From assembly GCA_019739295.1 (NCBI GenBank), contig JAHHDV010000026.1:140658-204657 (forward strand): DNA of 64,000 nt, read 5' to 3'. Both the position numbers and the translations under genes were made by a program. Each line of letters begins with the position of its first letter. Position 1 is the stretch's first letter. Positions 37,192-45,854 of this stretch are shown in pieces. The notes below the pieces were generated by a model. That model was not told the DNA's origin, made no database searches, and worked only from the letters and a program-made list of their open reading frames with translations. The DNA comes from Taibaiella sp. Lineage in GTDB: Bacteria > Bacteroidota > Bacteroidia > Chitinophagales > Chitinophagaceae.

Positions 37192-37530
37192 GTTTTTCTT
37201 TTATGGACAATGAATGATGTACTTTGTATAGGATAAATTTGAAACTATAAATGTAATGGATCCCTATGTAAAATGCAATAAACGGCAGACAATAAATTTG
37301 AAGCTGGCACAGGTGCACCCGGCTGAACTTTCTATTCCCTGGTTCCTGAAAGGCATCTGTATGGAAAAGACAGGAAGCTTCATGGAGCAATTGGGCGGGA
37401 GAACCGTTTTTCTTTCCCGGTCGTTTTATATGCCGGTATGCTGCCAGTCCTGGGATCTTCCTGTTCCCGGGAAAACGGTATGGAGCAGGAAGATCCCCTT
37501 CGTTGAACTCGCCTTTCATCCTGGCTGATC

Positions 37531-39324
37531 CTAGAAAATGTATTTTCCTGCTTCGATCAGTGCAGTGGCAACAGCCCTGCGGGCCTCTATCGTATTGAAA
37601 TCCTCTACTTTGGTAAACCTTCTCAATCCCATTTGCATCATCCTTCCTTCATCTCCTTCTGCAAAATGGTTCAGGGCATTCCTGCCATATGTGCTGATCC
37701 GGAGCGCTGCATCGAAGATGTAGGTCCGGGCTATGGCTATCTGGAGCGCGCATTCCCCTTCGCCTTTCTGCGCGATCAGTTTCTGAGCCCTGAGCAACAC
37801 TGATTCGGATGTATAAGTTTCGATCAGCATATCAGCTATGTTGATGATGAGCTCCTGCTCTTTGGCCATTCCCATCATGAATTTCTGAACGGCTGCTCCG
37901 GCGATCATCAGTATGGCTTTCTTGAACTGGTCCACATATTTGGCTTCCTGTTCCAGGGGCTGACCCGGTGTCGCAGCATCTAAATCAGGAATAGCCATCA
38001 GGTCGCCCGCTACTTTCTGGGCGGGTCCCATCAGGTCCAGTTCTCCTTTCATCGCCCTTTTGATCATCATATCAAAGGCCAGCAGCCGGTTGATCTCATT
38101 GGTCCCTTCGAAAATCCGGTTGATCCGGGAATCCCTGTATGCCCTGTCCATGGGCGCTTCCGCACTGTACCCCATGCCCCCGTAGATCTGTACTCCCTCA
38201 TCCACCACATAATCCAGCACTTCTGAAGCATGAACTTTGATGATGGCTGCTTCTATGGCAAATTGTTCTGTAGCTTTCAGCTTGGCCTTCTGTTCCTCTA
38301 TCCCGGATTCGATGAGGGCCCTGGTGGCATCTTCGATATTCTGGGAAGCCCTGTAGATAGCAGATTCTGTAACATAGGTCCTGATGGCCTGTTCGGCGAT
38401 CTTGTATTTGATAGCACCATATTTGGAAATAGGTCTTCCGAATTGCTCCCGTTCGCCGGCATACTGGATAGAATGGTCGATGACCTGCTTACAGGCACCT
38501 AATGCCGCCCCGCCTAATTTGATCCTGCCGAGGTTGAGGATATTCACAGCGATTTTGAACCCGTTTCCCCTTTCGGATAGCAGGTTTTCCACCGGTACTT
38601 TCACGTCATTGAAGAAAACCTGGCGGGTAGAGCTTCCCTTGATGCCCATCTTTTTTTCCTCTGGGTTGAGTGTAATGCCTTCGCTATGTGCATCGACGAT
38701 AAAGGCACTCAGGTTCTCATCGTCCCCGATCTTGGCGAATACTGTAAATACATCTGCAAAGCCGCCATTGGTGATCCACATCTTCTGCCCGTTCAGGATA
38801 TAATGTGTACCTGCTTCATTGAGTACGGCCCTGGTCTTGCCGCTGTTGGCATCAGAGCCTGCACCCGGTTCTGTAAGGCAATAGGCACCTTTCCATTCGC
38901 CGCTGGCCAGCCTGGGTATATATTTTTGCTTTTGCTCTTCGTTGCCGTAATACAAAATAGGCAGCGTGCCGATACCGGAGTGGGCCGCCTGTGCCACCGC
39001 GAAGGAATGCCCGGAACCCAGGCCTTCTGTCACCAGCATCGATGAGACGAAATCTTTGCCCATTCCCCCGTATGCTTCGGGAATCGAAATGGAGAGGAGC
39101 CCGAGCTCCCCCGCTTTCTCCAGTAACCCGGGCATCAGCCCTTCCTCCAGGGCATCGATCCGGTCCAGGTTAGGGCGGACTTCCTTCTCGATAAACTCTT
39201 TGCACATAGCCAGGATCATCCGCTGTTCTTCCGTCCAGTCCTCCGGGATAAATATATCGAGGGGAGCTGTAGGCCTGATCAGGAATTCTCCTCCTTTGAT
39301 GGCTGTAGATGGGGCAGTTTCCAT
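37531..39324 (-). CDS. Acyl-CoA dehydrogenase
   Basis: FAD enzyme of beta-oxidation, 597 residues, with the roughly 180-residue C-terminal extension usual for this Bacteroidota subtype. N-terminal: PEDWTEEQRMILAMCKEFI. Signatures AYCLTEPGAGSDANSG and GQKMWITNGGFADVFTVFAK are present, as are QFGRPISKYGAIKYKIAE and QIYGGMGYSAEAPMDRAYRD. The catalytic Glu is in RIFEGTNEINR. A perfect palindrome 83 bases upstream (39407-39420) looks like a TetR-type operator. The conjugative element starts immediately beyond that site, so the element borders the promoter region of this gene. Confidence 0.95.
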   Translation of the reverse strand: METAPSTAIKGGEFLIRPTAPLDIFIPEDWTEEQRMILAMCKEFIEKEVRPNLDRIDALEEGLMPGLLEKAGELGLLSISIPEAYGGMGKDFVSSMLVTEGLGSGHSFAVAQAAHSGIGTLPILYYGNEEQKQKYIPRLASGEWKGAYCLTEPGAGSDANSGKTRAVLNEAGTHYILNGQKMWITNGGFADVFTVFAKIGDDENLSAFIVDAHSEGITLNPEEKKMGIKGSSTRQVFFNDVKVPVENLLSERGNGFKIAVNILNLGRIKLGGAALGACKQVIDHSIQYAGEREQFGRPISKYGAIKYKIAEQAIRTYVTESAIYRASQNIEDATRALIESGIEEQKAKLKATEQFAIEAAIIKVHASEVLDYVVDEGVQIYGGMGYSAEAPMDRAYRDSRINRIFEGTNEINRLLAFDMMIKRAMKGELDLMGPAQKVAGDLMAIPDLDAATPGQPLEQEAKYVDQFKKAILMIAGAAVQKFMMGMAKEQELIINIADMLIETYTSESVLLRAQKLIAQKGEGECALQIAIARTYIFDAALRISTYGRNALNHFAEGDEGRMMQMGLRRFTKVEDFNTIEARRAVATALIEAGKYIF

Positions 39325-39406
39325 AATGTCTTTATTTTAATAGGGTTAAAACGGTGACCCGTGAGGAGGCCGTATAATTCTCAGACAATATTACAAAATA
39401 AAAATG

Positions 39407-39420
39407 AATGAACGTTCATT
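39407..39420. promoter_or_regulatory. Palindromic operator upstream of acyl-CoA dehydrogenase
   Basis: AATGAACGTTCATT is a perfect 14-bp palindrome in an AT-rich region 83 bases before the acyl-CoA dehydrogenase start. Sites of this form are typical of TetR-family regulators of fatty-acid genes. No regulator gene is in the window. Confidence 0.6.
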
Positions 39421-39555
39421 TATTAAATTTTTTCGATAAAAAAGATTAGTAAAAAGCAAAAATAAGCAAAACGGTTAAAACCTTTGCTATACAAGGCTTT
39501 ATAAAAAGAGTAGTCTTAGTTCGGAAGTCGGTGTCTGATAGGTTTTGGGCTTAAA

Positions 39556-39606
39556 TTGACAAGGTTAGGTTACTAATTCGTTACTGATTGACAAAGGTAA
39601 CAGTAT
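39556..39606. other. Possible integrase arm/att region: imperfect TTGACAA-GGT repeats
   Basis: TTGACAAGGTTA (39556) and TTGACAAAGGTAA (39588) form an imperfect direct repeat, with GTTACTAATTCGTTACT between them. The spot is about 100 bases upstream of the integrase gene at the chromosome/element boundary, where attL and arm sites are expected. The real att core cannot be set without the other end. Confidence 0.3.
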
Positions 39607-39699
39607 AGCTTAACTGATTATATTTCAGTCTTTTGCATCCTTTTCTACATTCCCTTGTAACTCAATGTAATTTAATTTTAAACGTTTAACATTTGAGTT

Positions 39700-40954
39700 A
39701 TGGAACAGACAAAAAAGTCCACGTTCAAACTGCTTTTCTACTTGAAAAAGAATGAACTGAAAAAGAACGGCAATGCCCCGATTATGGCACGTATTACAAT
39801 TGACGGAACCCCTAAAACTTTCGGAACAAAGTTAGAAATTGACCCCAATAATTGGGATTTAAAACACGGAAGAGTTCAGGGCAAAAGTGCGCAGGCATTA
39901 AGCATCAATAAAAAACTCGATAAACATACGTGGGCGTATCGACAAGATTTATGAAGATATGCTGAAGCACGAGGGCTTTGCGACCGCCCAAAAAGTAAAG
40001 CTATCATTTTTGGGTGTCGGCGTAATGGATGATGCTATCCTAAAAGTTTTTCAACGACCAAAATGAGGATTTTAAAAAAAATGGTCGAAAAGGAAGAACG
40101 CTCGCAAAGCACCTACAACAAGTATATCACAGTTTATAATCATCTTACCACGTTTATTAAAGAACGCTATCATCGTGACGATATGGCTTTCCGGGAATTG
40201 ACTTCCGATTTCATTCGTGAGTTTGATTTTTACCTCCGGTACGATTTGCAATCTTCCCATAATACGGTTTGGGTTTACACAATGCCTGTATTAGCTCTTG
40301 TGGAACTGGCTATTAAAAAAGGCTTGATACGTGATAATCCTTTTCAGGATTACGAAATCAATATGGAAGAAACCGACCGAGGTTATATCCTTAAAGAAGA
40401 TGTAGAAAAGCTGATGTTGTGCGTACCACCGCACCCACGGTATGAATTGATAAAAGACCTGTTTATTTTCAGTTGCTTTACCGGACTTGCTTATGCGGAT
40501 ATTAAGAAACTGACAAGGAACAATATTCAATCATTCTTTGACGGTCATCAATGGATTATCAGCAGGAGAAAGAAATCAGATATTGCTTCTAATGTTCGGT
40601 TAATGGAAATTCCCAAACGTATCATTGAGAAATATCAGGGTACGACAAGGAATGAATTTATCTTTCCTGTTCCGACCAATGCAACCTGCAATACGCACAT
40701 AGGTAAACTGATTGAAAAGGCAGAAATTATTACGGAACAAAAAGTAACCTTTCACACGGCAAGGCATACTTTCGGAACAATGTTTTTTGACGGAGGGCGT
40801 ACCTCTTGAAAGCCTTAGCAAAATGATGGGACATAAAAACATTTCCACCACACAGATTTACGCTAAAATTACAAGCCAAAAAATCAGTAAGGATATGGAT
40901 TTGGTTACACCGAAATTTAAGGCAATGGAAGAAGCATTTATGATGGCAATCTAA
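39700..40954 (+). CDS. int: IntDOT-like tyrosine recombinase (ICE integrase), frame broken
   Basis: Site-specific recombinase of about 415 residues that integrates and excises the element. The N-terminal arm-binding domain has MARITIDGTPKTFGTKLEID; the SAM-like domain has STYNKYITVYNHLTTFIKER; the catalytic domain has FSCFTGLAYADIKKLT, then HTARHTFGTMFF (HxxR) and, after a further shift, MMGHKNISTTQIYAKI with the nucleophile Tyr. The first catalytic Arg position (TGLR in most relatives) is Ala, as IntDOT also lacks it. Breaks near 39925, 40052 and 40792 are each repaired by one base. A terminator follows at 40978. Confidence 0.9.
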
Positions 40955-40977
40955 TCAGCTTTTATTTAATCACAATG

Positions 40978-41006
40978 AGCAGAACTTAACGGTTCTGCTT
41001 TTTTTT
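40978..41006 (+). terminator. Intrinsic terminator after the integrase gene
   Basis: Stem AGCAGAAC / GTTCTGCT with a TTAACG loop and a T run of about eight, 23 bases after the integrase stop. Confidence 0.85.
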
Positions 41007-41293
41007 ATGCCCATACTTTTTAGGTAGGTTAAGCACATTTACTTTCCTCTACCCAGTCCAACGCTGTAAAAGAGCTTATTACCTCCTTGCTAAATAGAAA
41101 ATTGAAAAACGAAACCCATATCTAACGCCCCCTTGCTATTCCGTTTTCAAATCTCTATTACAGGCTATCATAGCCTGGTCATTAATGCCATAAAAATTTA
41201 GAATAGAAAATTTCCACAATCAACCGGTAAAAAGGCAGCTAAGTTATAGCGGGCAGCTACCCCACACTCCCAACCAAAAGACTACGGCATAAT

Positions 41294-41341
41294 GGCAAGG
41301 CAAAATGTTGGCTTCGCCGAATTGCTGTGTGTTGCCTTGCC
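41294..41341. repeat. Inverted repeat in the ICE leader region
   Basis: GGCAAGGCAA (41294-41303) pairs with TTGCCTTGCC (41332-41341), enclosing a smaller hairpin TTGGC-TTC-GCCGA. It sits in the 579-base gap (40,955-41,533) between integrase and DUF932 gene. Short frames cross it on both strands but none looks like a protein. It could be a structured leader RNA, a regulator site or an origin-related structure. Confidence 0.5.
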
Positions 41342-41533
41342 ACCCTCCGGGACTTATTCCGTTTCCTTTCGGTTTTACGCTGTTGCCCGCTTGGATTATC
41401 TGCTTTCTTTTTTCCGGTTTTTCTTTTGGAAAAATTTATGCGAAGCGAAGCGGAGCAAACCACAACGGGAAGCGGGAAACGAGAAAAGCGAGTGAGTAAA
41501 TAACATTTTTTCAAACATCAAAATTTTAGCATT

Positions 41534-42607
41534 ATGGCACACAACATCAATTTCAACGAGCAAACAGGACGTCATTCATTCTTCAGCGTTCAGCAAAAAG
41601 CGTGGCACGGTTTGGGGCAAATCGTAGAGCAGTACCCAACAAGCGAGGAAGCAATCGTACACGCAAGTTTAGATTACGAGGTTATCAAATCTCCACTGTT
41701 TACACAGGGCAGAACAATGAGCATAGGCGACAACGGAGAACTGATTGAAGCCAATGACATCTTAGTACCTAACAGTTTCGCTACACTCCGCACCGACACC
41801 AATACACCACTGGGCGTAGTAGGTAAAGACTACCATATCGTACAAAACCGTGAGGCGTTCAATTTCTTTGATGCTATTGTAGACGGAGGCGAGGGAATAC
41901 TGTATGAAACCGCAGGAGCATTGGGCAACGGGGAACGCATTTTTATCACTGCCAAGCTACCCGACTATATCCGAGTAGGTAACGGCGACGACGTAACAGA
42001 AAAGTACATCTTCTTAACCACAAGCCACGACGGTAGCGGAAGTATTACCGCAGCATTTACCCCTATCCGTATCGTATGCCAAAACACCCTTAACGCTTCA
42101 TTGCGGAGTATGACCAACGTAGTGCGTATCAAACACACGTCAGGAGCAAAACAACGCCTTGAAAACGCTCACAAGGTTATGGGACTTGCCAACACCCTAA
42201 GCACACAGTTAGAGAACATTTTTAATGACTGGGCTAAAGTAAGGGTAACAGACCGAGAAGTAAGAAAGCTAATCCAGTTGGCACTTTGCCCGAACAAAGA
42301 AACGTTTAACCTGCTCAAAAAAGGTGCGGAAGATGAAGTTTCCACCGTGTTCAAAAACACCGTAGATGATGCCTTTGAATACGCTATGATAAGCGACACC
42401 CAACAAATGGCAACTACCAAAGGCACATTATTCGGGACTTACAATGCCGTTACAGGTTACTTTCAGAATGTACGCAATTACAGGGATGGCGAAGCCAAAC
42501 TACAATCCATTGTAATGGGCGGTACAGCACAGCTAAAGACACAAAAAGCCTTTGAACTGTGTACAGACTTTGCCTATTCAGGAGCAGAGATTTTCAACTT
42601 CAATTAA
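41534..42607 (+). CDS. DUF932 phage/plasmid-like protein (TIGR03299 type)
   Basis: 357 residues. N-terminal FNEQTGRHSFFSVQQKAWHG and the LDYEVIKSPL segment are typical of DUF932; GVVGKDYHIVQNREAF follows, then ITAAFTPIRIVCQNTLNASL. The family is found on plasmids, phages and conjugative elements next to anti-restriction or accessory genes; its molecular job is unknown. It heads a four-gene operon with small accessory proteins. The start is preceded by a long leader with the inverted repeat at 41294. Confidence 0.85.
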   Translation: MAHNINFNEQTGRHSFFSVQQKAWHGLGQIVEQYPTSEEAIVHASLDYEVIKSPLFTQGRTMSIGDNGELIEANDILVPNSFATLRTDTNTPLGVVGKDYHIVQNREAFNFFDAIVDGGEGILYETAGALGNGERIFITAKLPDYIRVGNGDDVTEKYIFLTTSHDGSGSITAAFTPIRIVCQNTLNASLRSMTNVVRIKHTSGAKQRLENAHKVMGLANTLSTQLENIFNDWAKVRVTDREVRKLIQLALCPNKETFNLLKKGAEDEVSTVFKNTVDDAFEYAMISDTQQMATTKGTLFGTYNAVTGYFQNVRNYRDGEAKLQSIVMGGTAQLKTQKAFELCTDFAYSGAEIFNFN

Positions 42608-42658
42608 TCATCAAAGGCGACTGCCTGCAAAGGTGGTCGCCTACTAAAAATAAAAGAT

Positions 42659-43066
42659 ATGAAAGCATTAGATAAAATGGACAACCTCGATAAAGCGGGC
42701 TTGTTGTGCAAACTTTTTCCCGCAGAACTGGAGAACCTGCAAAACGCTATAAAAACGCAATGCGACTACTTCCTGCAAAATGAAACAGCATTCCGTGAGG
42801 GTTGGTATCAAAAGGGATTTTTCACCGCTGAATTTTGGTGCAGGCTTGTGCAGAATGCACAAAAAGGCATAGACAAAGCCGAACCACTATGGAAACGCCC
42901 GCACTGGTTTACAGACCATTTTTTTGACGGACACAATTCATTTTTCGCTATTCACTGCCTGATTGAATATACAGACGATACGCAGTGCGACCCGCAATTA
43001 AAACAGGTGATACACCTGATTTTCGGGAGCGACAAATTTTTACAGATAACCTTAAACGATAAATAA
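42659..43066 (+). CDS. ICE accessory protein of unknown function
   Basis: 135 residues, no signal peptide or membrane span, rather rich in Phe, Trp and Cys (EGWYQKGFFTAEFWCRLVQ and PHWFTDHFFDGHNSFFAIHC). I recognise no family. It lies 51 bases after the DUF932 gene and two bases before the Api92-like gene, so it is part of this accessory operon, a common arrangement in Bacteroidota conjugative elements. Confidence 0.75.
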   Translation: MKALDKMDNLDKAGLLCKLFPAELENLQNAIKTQCDYFLQNETAFREGWYQKGFFTAEFWCRLVQNAQKGIDKAEPLWKRPHWFTDHFFDGHNSFFAIHCLIEYTDDTQCDPQLKQVIHLIFGSDKFLQITLNDK

Positions 43067-43068
43067 TT

Positions 43069-43578
43069 ATGGCTAATTGGTGCAACAACTGGGTTGTTTT
43101 TGAGGGAACAGCCGAAGCAATAGAACAGATAACACAGCTATTCAAATCAATGGCTGAACAGGAACAGAAAGACAACTGCGGGCAATTACCTCATTTCGTA
43201 CAGGACACGCACGGAGATTATTTGTACAATATCAGTCAGGACAATGAAAGTGCGGGCGTATTCCAGTATGAAACAAAATGGTCGCCAAACACGGAAACCG
43301 TGAAGCAGATAGCCGAACACTTCAAAGTCAATTTCACACAGGACTATGAGGAATTAGGATGCTTAGTATATGGTCAGGCAATATTTGAAGACGGCATACT
43401 AACGAACACCTGCTTAGATAGCCAGGACTTTGACAGCTATGAATTAGACGAGGAAACAGATACCTATCATTTTGAGGGAACAGAATATGAAAGCGAGTGG
43501 GAAATTCTCGACACCTTATTAGAGCGTAAAATCGAAAATCAATTGGCTAATGCTAAAATTCAGCACAATGAAAATTAG
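43069..43578 (+). CDS. Api92-like ferredoxin-fold protein (DUF1281-like)
   Basis: 169 residues starting MANWCNNWVVFEGTAEAIEQ, the hallmark opening of Api92/YfjQ-like phage and plasmid proteins (Cys-Asn-x-(Trp/Leu)-x-(Val/Ile)-x-Gly). Its C-terminal part is acidic. Function unknown; members occur in accessory operons with DUF932 proteins. It overlaps the next small gene by 11 bases, suggesting translational coupling. Confidence 0.78.
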   Translation: MANWCNNWVVFEGTAEAIEQITQLFKSMAEQEQKDNCGQLPHFVQDTHGDYLYNISQDNESAGVFQYETKWSPNTETVKQIAEHFKVNFTQDYEELGCLVYGQAIFEDGILTNTCLDSQDFDSYELDEETDTYHFEGTEYESEWEILDTLLERKIENQLANAKIQHNEN

Positions 43579-43762
43579 AGATAAAAACGGGAACTGGATT
43601 GAAGTTACAGACCTTAAAAAAGCTATTCAGCAAACTGGTTGGTATAAAGAATATGAGCATAACCCACCTGTGAAAAGCGACAAGGAAAGGCAGACATATT
43701 GGACAGATATGCACAAGAAATTAATAACTCTAAGAGAACGGTTAAACAAACCGAAAAATTAA
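43568..43762 (+). CDS. Small ICE accessory protein
   Basis: 64 residues from ATG 43568 (MKIRDKNGNWIEV); the frame is also open from 43550 but that start falls inside the preceding gene. Sequence is basic and soluble (WYKEYEHNPPVKSDKERQTY). No family recognised. It is the last gene of the DUF932 operon, with a terminator 28 bases downstream. Confidence 0.65.
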   Translation: MKIRDKNGNWIEVTDLKKAIQQTGWYKEYEHNPPVKSDKERQTYWTDMHKKLITLRERLNKPKN

Positions 43763-43770
43763 AACACCGT

Positions 43771-43833
43771 CCGACCCAAAAAGTCGGGCGGCAAAAAGAC
43801 AGATCCTCCCGATGGTCGGGCAGTCTTTTTGCT
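43771..43833 (+). terminator. Terminator of the DUF932 operon
   Basis: GCAAAAAGAC (43791-43800) pairs with GTCTTTTTGC (43823-43832), enclosing a CCCGA/TCGGG stem, preceded by another CCGAC/GTCGG hairpin at 43771. The compound structure ends the operon. The following 260 bases hold no gene and lead to the RES gene promoter. Confidence 0.65.
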
Positions 43834-44049
43834 TTAAATGGGAGCAATCCCCTTTAGTAAAATGCACCACTACACAATTCCTTTTCTTCTCCATTTTACC
43901 AAACAGGTTGCAGCGTTATTGTTTGGGATAATCATTATCCCAATGATTGGTTATTAATAATAATAACTTCCTTTCTTAATCAGCGAACAAAGAAAAGACA
44001 CTGACTAATTGATTTTGAATTTTCATAAATCTGGGTTCAAGCACTTTTT

Positions 44050-44066
44050 TAAATTTGCTAAATTTG
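44050..44066 (+). promoter_or_regulatory. Tandem TAAATTTG promoter elements before the RES gene
   Basis: Two exact copies of TAAATTTG (44050-44057 and 44059-44066), each matching the -7 consensus TAnnTTTG, lie 30-46 bases before the start at 44096. No clear -33 TTG is at normal spacing. Confidence 0.45.
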
Positions 44067-44095
44067 TTTTTATAGCAAAAACTGCAAATTAATAT

Positions 44096-45247
44096 ATGGG
44101 AGGAGTTAAACAGAGATGGCTTGAATTAGAAAGTAGAAATTTAAGCAATATTCCAGATAAGAATATTTGTATCAAACATTTTGATGATAAAAGCATTAAT
44201 CACTTTATTAGGCAAAACTATCACGATGGTTATTGTGATTATTGCGCTAAGGAACTAAAAGTAGTTTCTCTTGAAGATTTAATGGAATTTATTATGGATG
44301 GTATTTCAAATTTCTATGAAGATGCCGCCAACTTTATGAGTTACAATTCAAGAGAGGGAGGTTATCTTGGAGAAATCTATACCCCTGACGAACTTATACA
44401 AGAACACATAGAGTTAAATGCTGAACCTTTTGAGGTTATTGAAGATATTGTTAATTCAATTGAAGATATTGCTTGGGCTCAACCTGACCTGTATTACGAC
44501 AATATTAAAGATGATTTAGAATTTCAGTGGAATTACTTTAAAGAAATCATCAAACATAAATCCCGCTACCTTTTTTCATCAGCAGACAGCAGCCTTCCTA
44601 AAGCCTTGCAAATACTACAAGAGGTTGGTAAACTTATATCAAAATTAAATATAATCAGGATTATCCCGGCAGGAACAAAACTTTATCGTTGTAGACAACA
44701 CGACTTTAAAACAAAAATTATAGATTTTAACGAAATCACTGCTCCCCCTAACAAAAAAGCAATTTATCCAAATAGGTTTAGCCCTTCAGGAATATCAATG
44801 TTTTATTCCGCTTTTGATGATGATACAGCAATTTTAGAAACAATAAGCAGGACAGATAAATACAAAAGGTATGTAACGATTGCGGAATTTGAAACCTTAG
44901 AAAATCAGGTTGTTGTTGATTTTATTAAGCTCCCAAAAATTCCAAGTATTTTCGGCATTAAGGACAAGAAACGATATTACCTTATTTTATTTCTATACTC
45001 ATTTGTAAGGGATATAACGCAACAAATTATTAAGGATGGTAAAGAACATACCGAATACGTTCCAACTCAAGTTGTGACTGAATTTTTAAGGTATCCATTC
45101 AATAAAAATAGGAAGAATAAAATATCGGGGATTATTTATCCCTCATCGCAAAATAGAAATCATCAATCGGCAGTGTTTTTTTGGGATGACGAACTAAGTA
45201 GAGAAAAAGTAAAATTGAACACCTTAAAAAGAAAGAAAATTATTTAA
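44096..45247 (+). CDS. RES domain protein with HEPN/RES N-terminal region
   Basis: 383 residues, clearly more AT-rich than the ICE backbone. The first 60 residues hold a CDYCAKEL zinc-like or structural cysteine pair and HFIRQNYHDGYC, matching the HEPN/RES N-terminal domain type. The C-terminal third is a RES domain: KLYRCRQHDF with the key Arg, NRFSPSGISMFYSAFDDDTA with the Ser/Tyr part, AILET with Glu, and VPTQVVTEFLR and ISGIIYPSSQ. RES proteins of toxin-antitoxin systems degrade NAD+; longer HEPN-linked forms are suspected abortive-infection effectors. It overlaps the GIY-YIG gene by one base (TAATG), so the two act together. Confidence 0.8.
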   Translation: MGGVKQRWLELESRNLSNIPDKNICIKHFDDKSINHFIRQNYHDGYCDYCAKELKVVSLEDLMEFIMDGISNFYEDAANFMSYNSREGGYLGEIYTPDELIQEHIELNAEPFEVIEDIVNSIEDIAWAQPDLYYDNIKDDLEFQWNYFKEIIKHKSRYLFSSADSSLPKALQILQEVGKLISKLNIIRIIPAGTKLYRCRQHDFKTKIIDFNEITAPPNKKAIYPNRFSPSGISMFYSAFDDDTAILETISRTDKYKRYVTIAEFETLENQVVVDFIKLPKIPSIFGIKDKKRYYLILFLYSFVRDITQQIIKDGKEHTEYVPTQVVTEFLRYPFNKNRKNKISGIIYPSSQNRNHQSAVFFWDDELSREKVKLNTLKRKKII

Positions 45248-45824
45248 TGAAAATTGACAGTGAACATATTGTAAAGCAATCTGAAGAGTTTGCATTGAAT
45301 ATAGCCAAGCAAATTTCAAAAATAACAGTTAGACCGTTCTGTGAAATTTCCTTTCATTCATCGGAATATAGAGATAGGAAAACGCTCTCAAATTATCTGC
45401 ATAAAATTCCTAAAAGCGACAATCCACTCATTTATATTATTCAGATTAAATCCCCGAAAATTTTAAGCACGCTGATTGATTATTTTGAAGATTATCAATC
45501 AGCAAATAAGCTAAAAGTAAAGAATAAAGACCGTGTTAACCTTTCCGGTACAACAAGACTTCATCAGATATATTATATGTTGGAAGCTCAACGACTGATT
45601 TCAAGACAAGAATTAAGAAACCATCTTGGCACAGAAGGAAATCGGGTTTATAGTTTGCAATTTATGCAAGTGGGACAATTGTTTAGAATACGATTTGAAT
45701 ATTTTTGCATACGAAGTCATTTCAGAAAGCAATGAAATTATTGAAACGTTTCATTGTCGAAATTCTTGAACAGCAATTTTGGGATAAGTCAAGCCCGATA
45801 TTTGGAAAACGAAGTGGTTTATAA
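45247..45824 (+). CDS. GIY-YIG-like nuclease, partner of the RES protein, frame broken
   Basis: The ATG overlaps the RES stop. The opening frame (MKIDSEHIVKQSEEF, then DNPLIYIIQIKSPKILSTL) is intact to about 45545. There the frame shifts; read in the next frame it gives SSDILYVGSSTTDFKTRI, a GIY-YIG core (LYVGSS), then after a further correction KNHLGT, IFAYEVISES and finally EILEQQFWDKSSPIFGKRSGL split by another shift, a typical GIY-YIG family tail with the metal-binding Glu. At least three indels are needed. The uncorrected 162-residue product ending at 45735 has no recognisable domain. Function as a nuclease in a RES-linked defence pair is inferred. Confidence 0.65.
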
Positions 45825-45854
45825 CCCAAAAAAATAGATTAAACAACTGAATTA

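Noticed and set aside
37256..37528. Open frames on both strands in the 338-base gap between FadL and acyl-CoA dehydrogenase
   Set aside because: No recognisable family, odd composition and mutual overlap; probably non-coding. The gap likely carries the FadL promoter.
39421..39700. tRNA gene at the ICE boundary
   Set aside because: No cloverleaf, T-loop or anticodon-stem pattern could be found, so integration in a tRNA is not supported.
41257..41514. Overlapping short open frames on both strands in the ICE leader
   Set aside because: Low-complexity, basic or aromatic translations that cross the inverted repeat; better explained as non-coding leader.
45247..45735. Intact 162-residue protein of unknown function
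   Set aside because: The next frame encodes LYVGSS and further GIY-YIG segments, so the intact frame is only the N-terminal part of a frameshifted nuclease.
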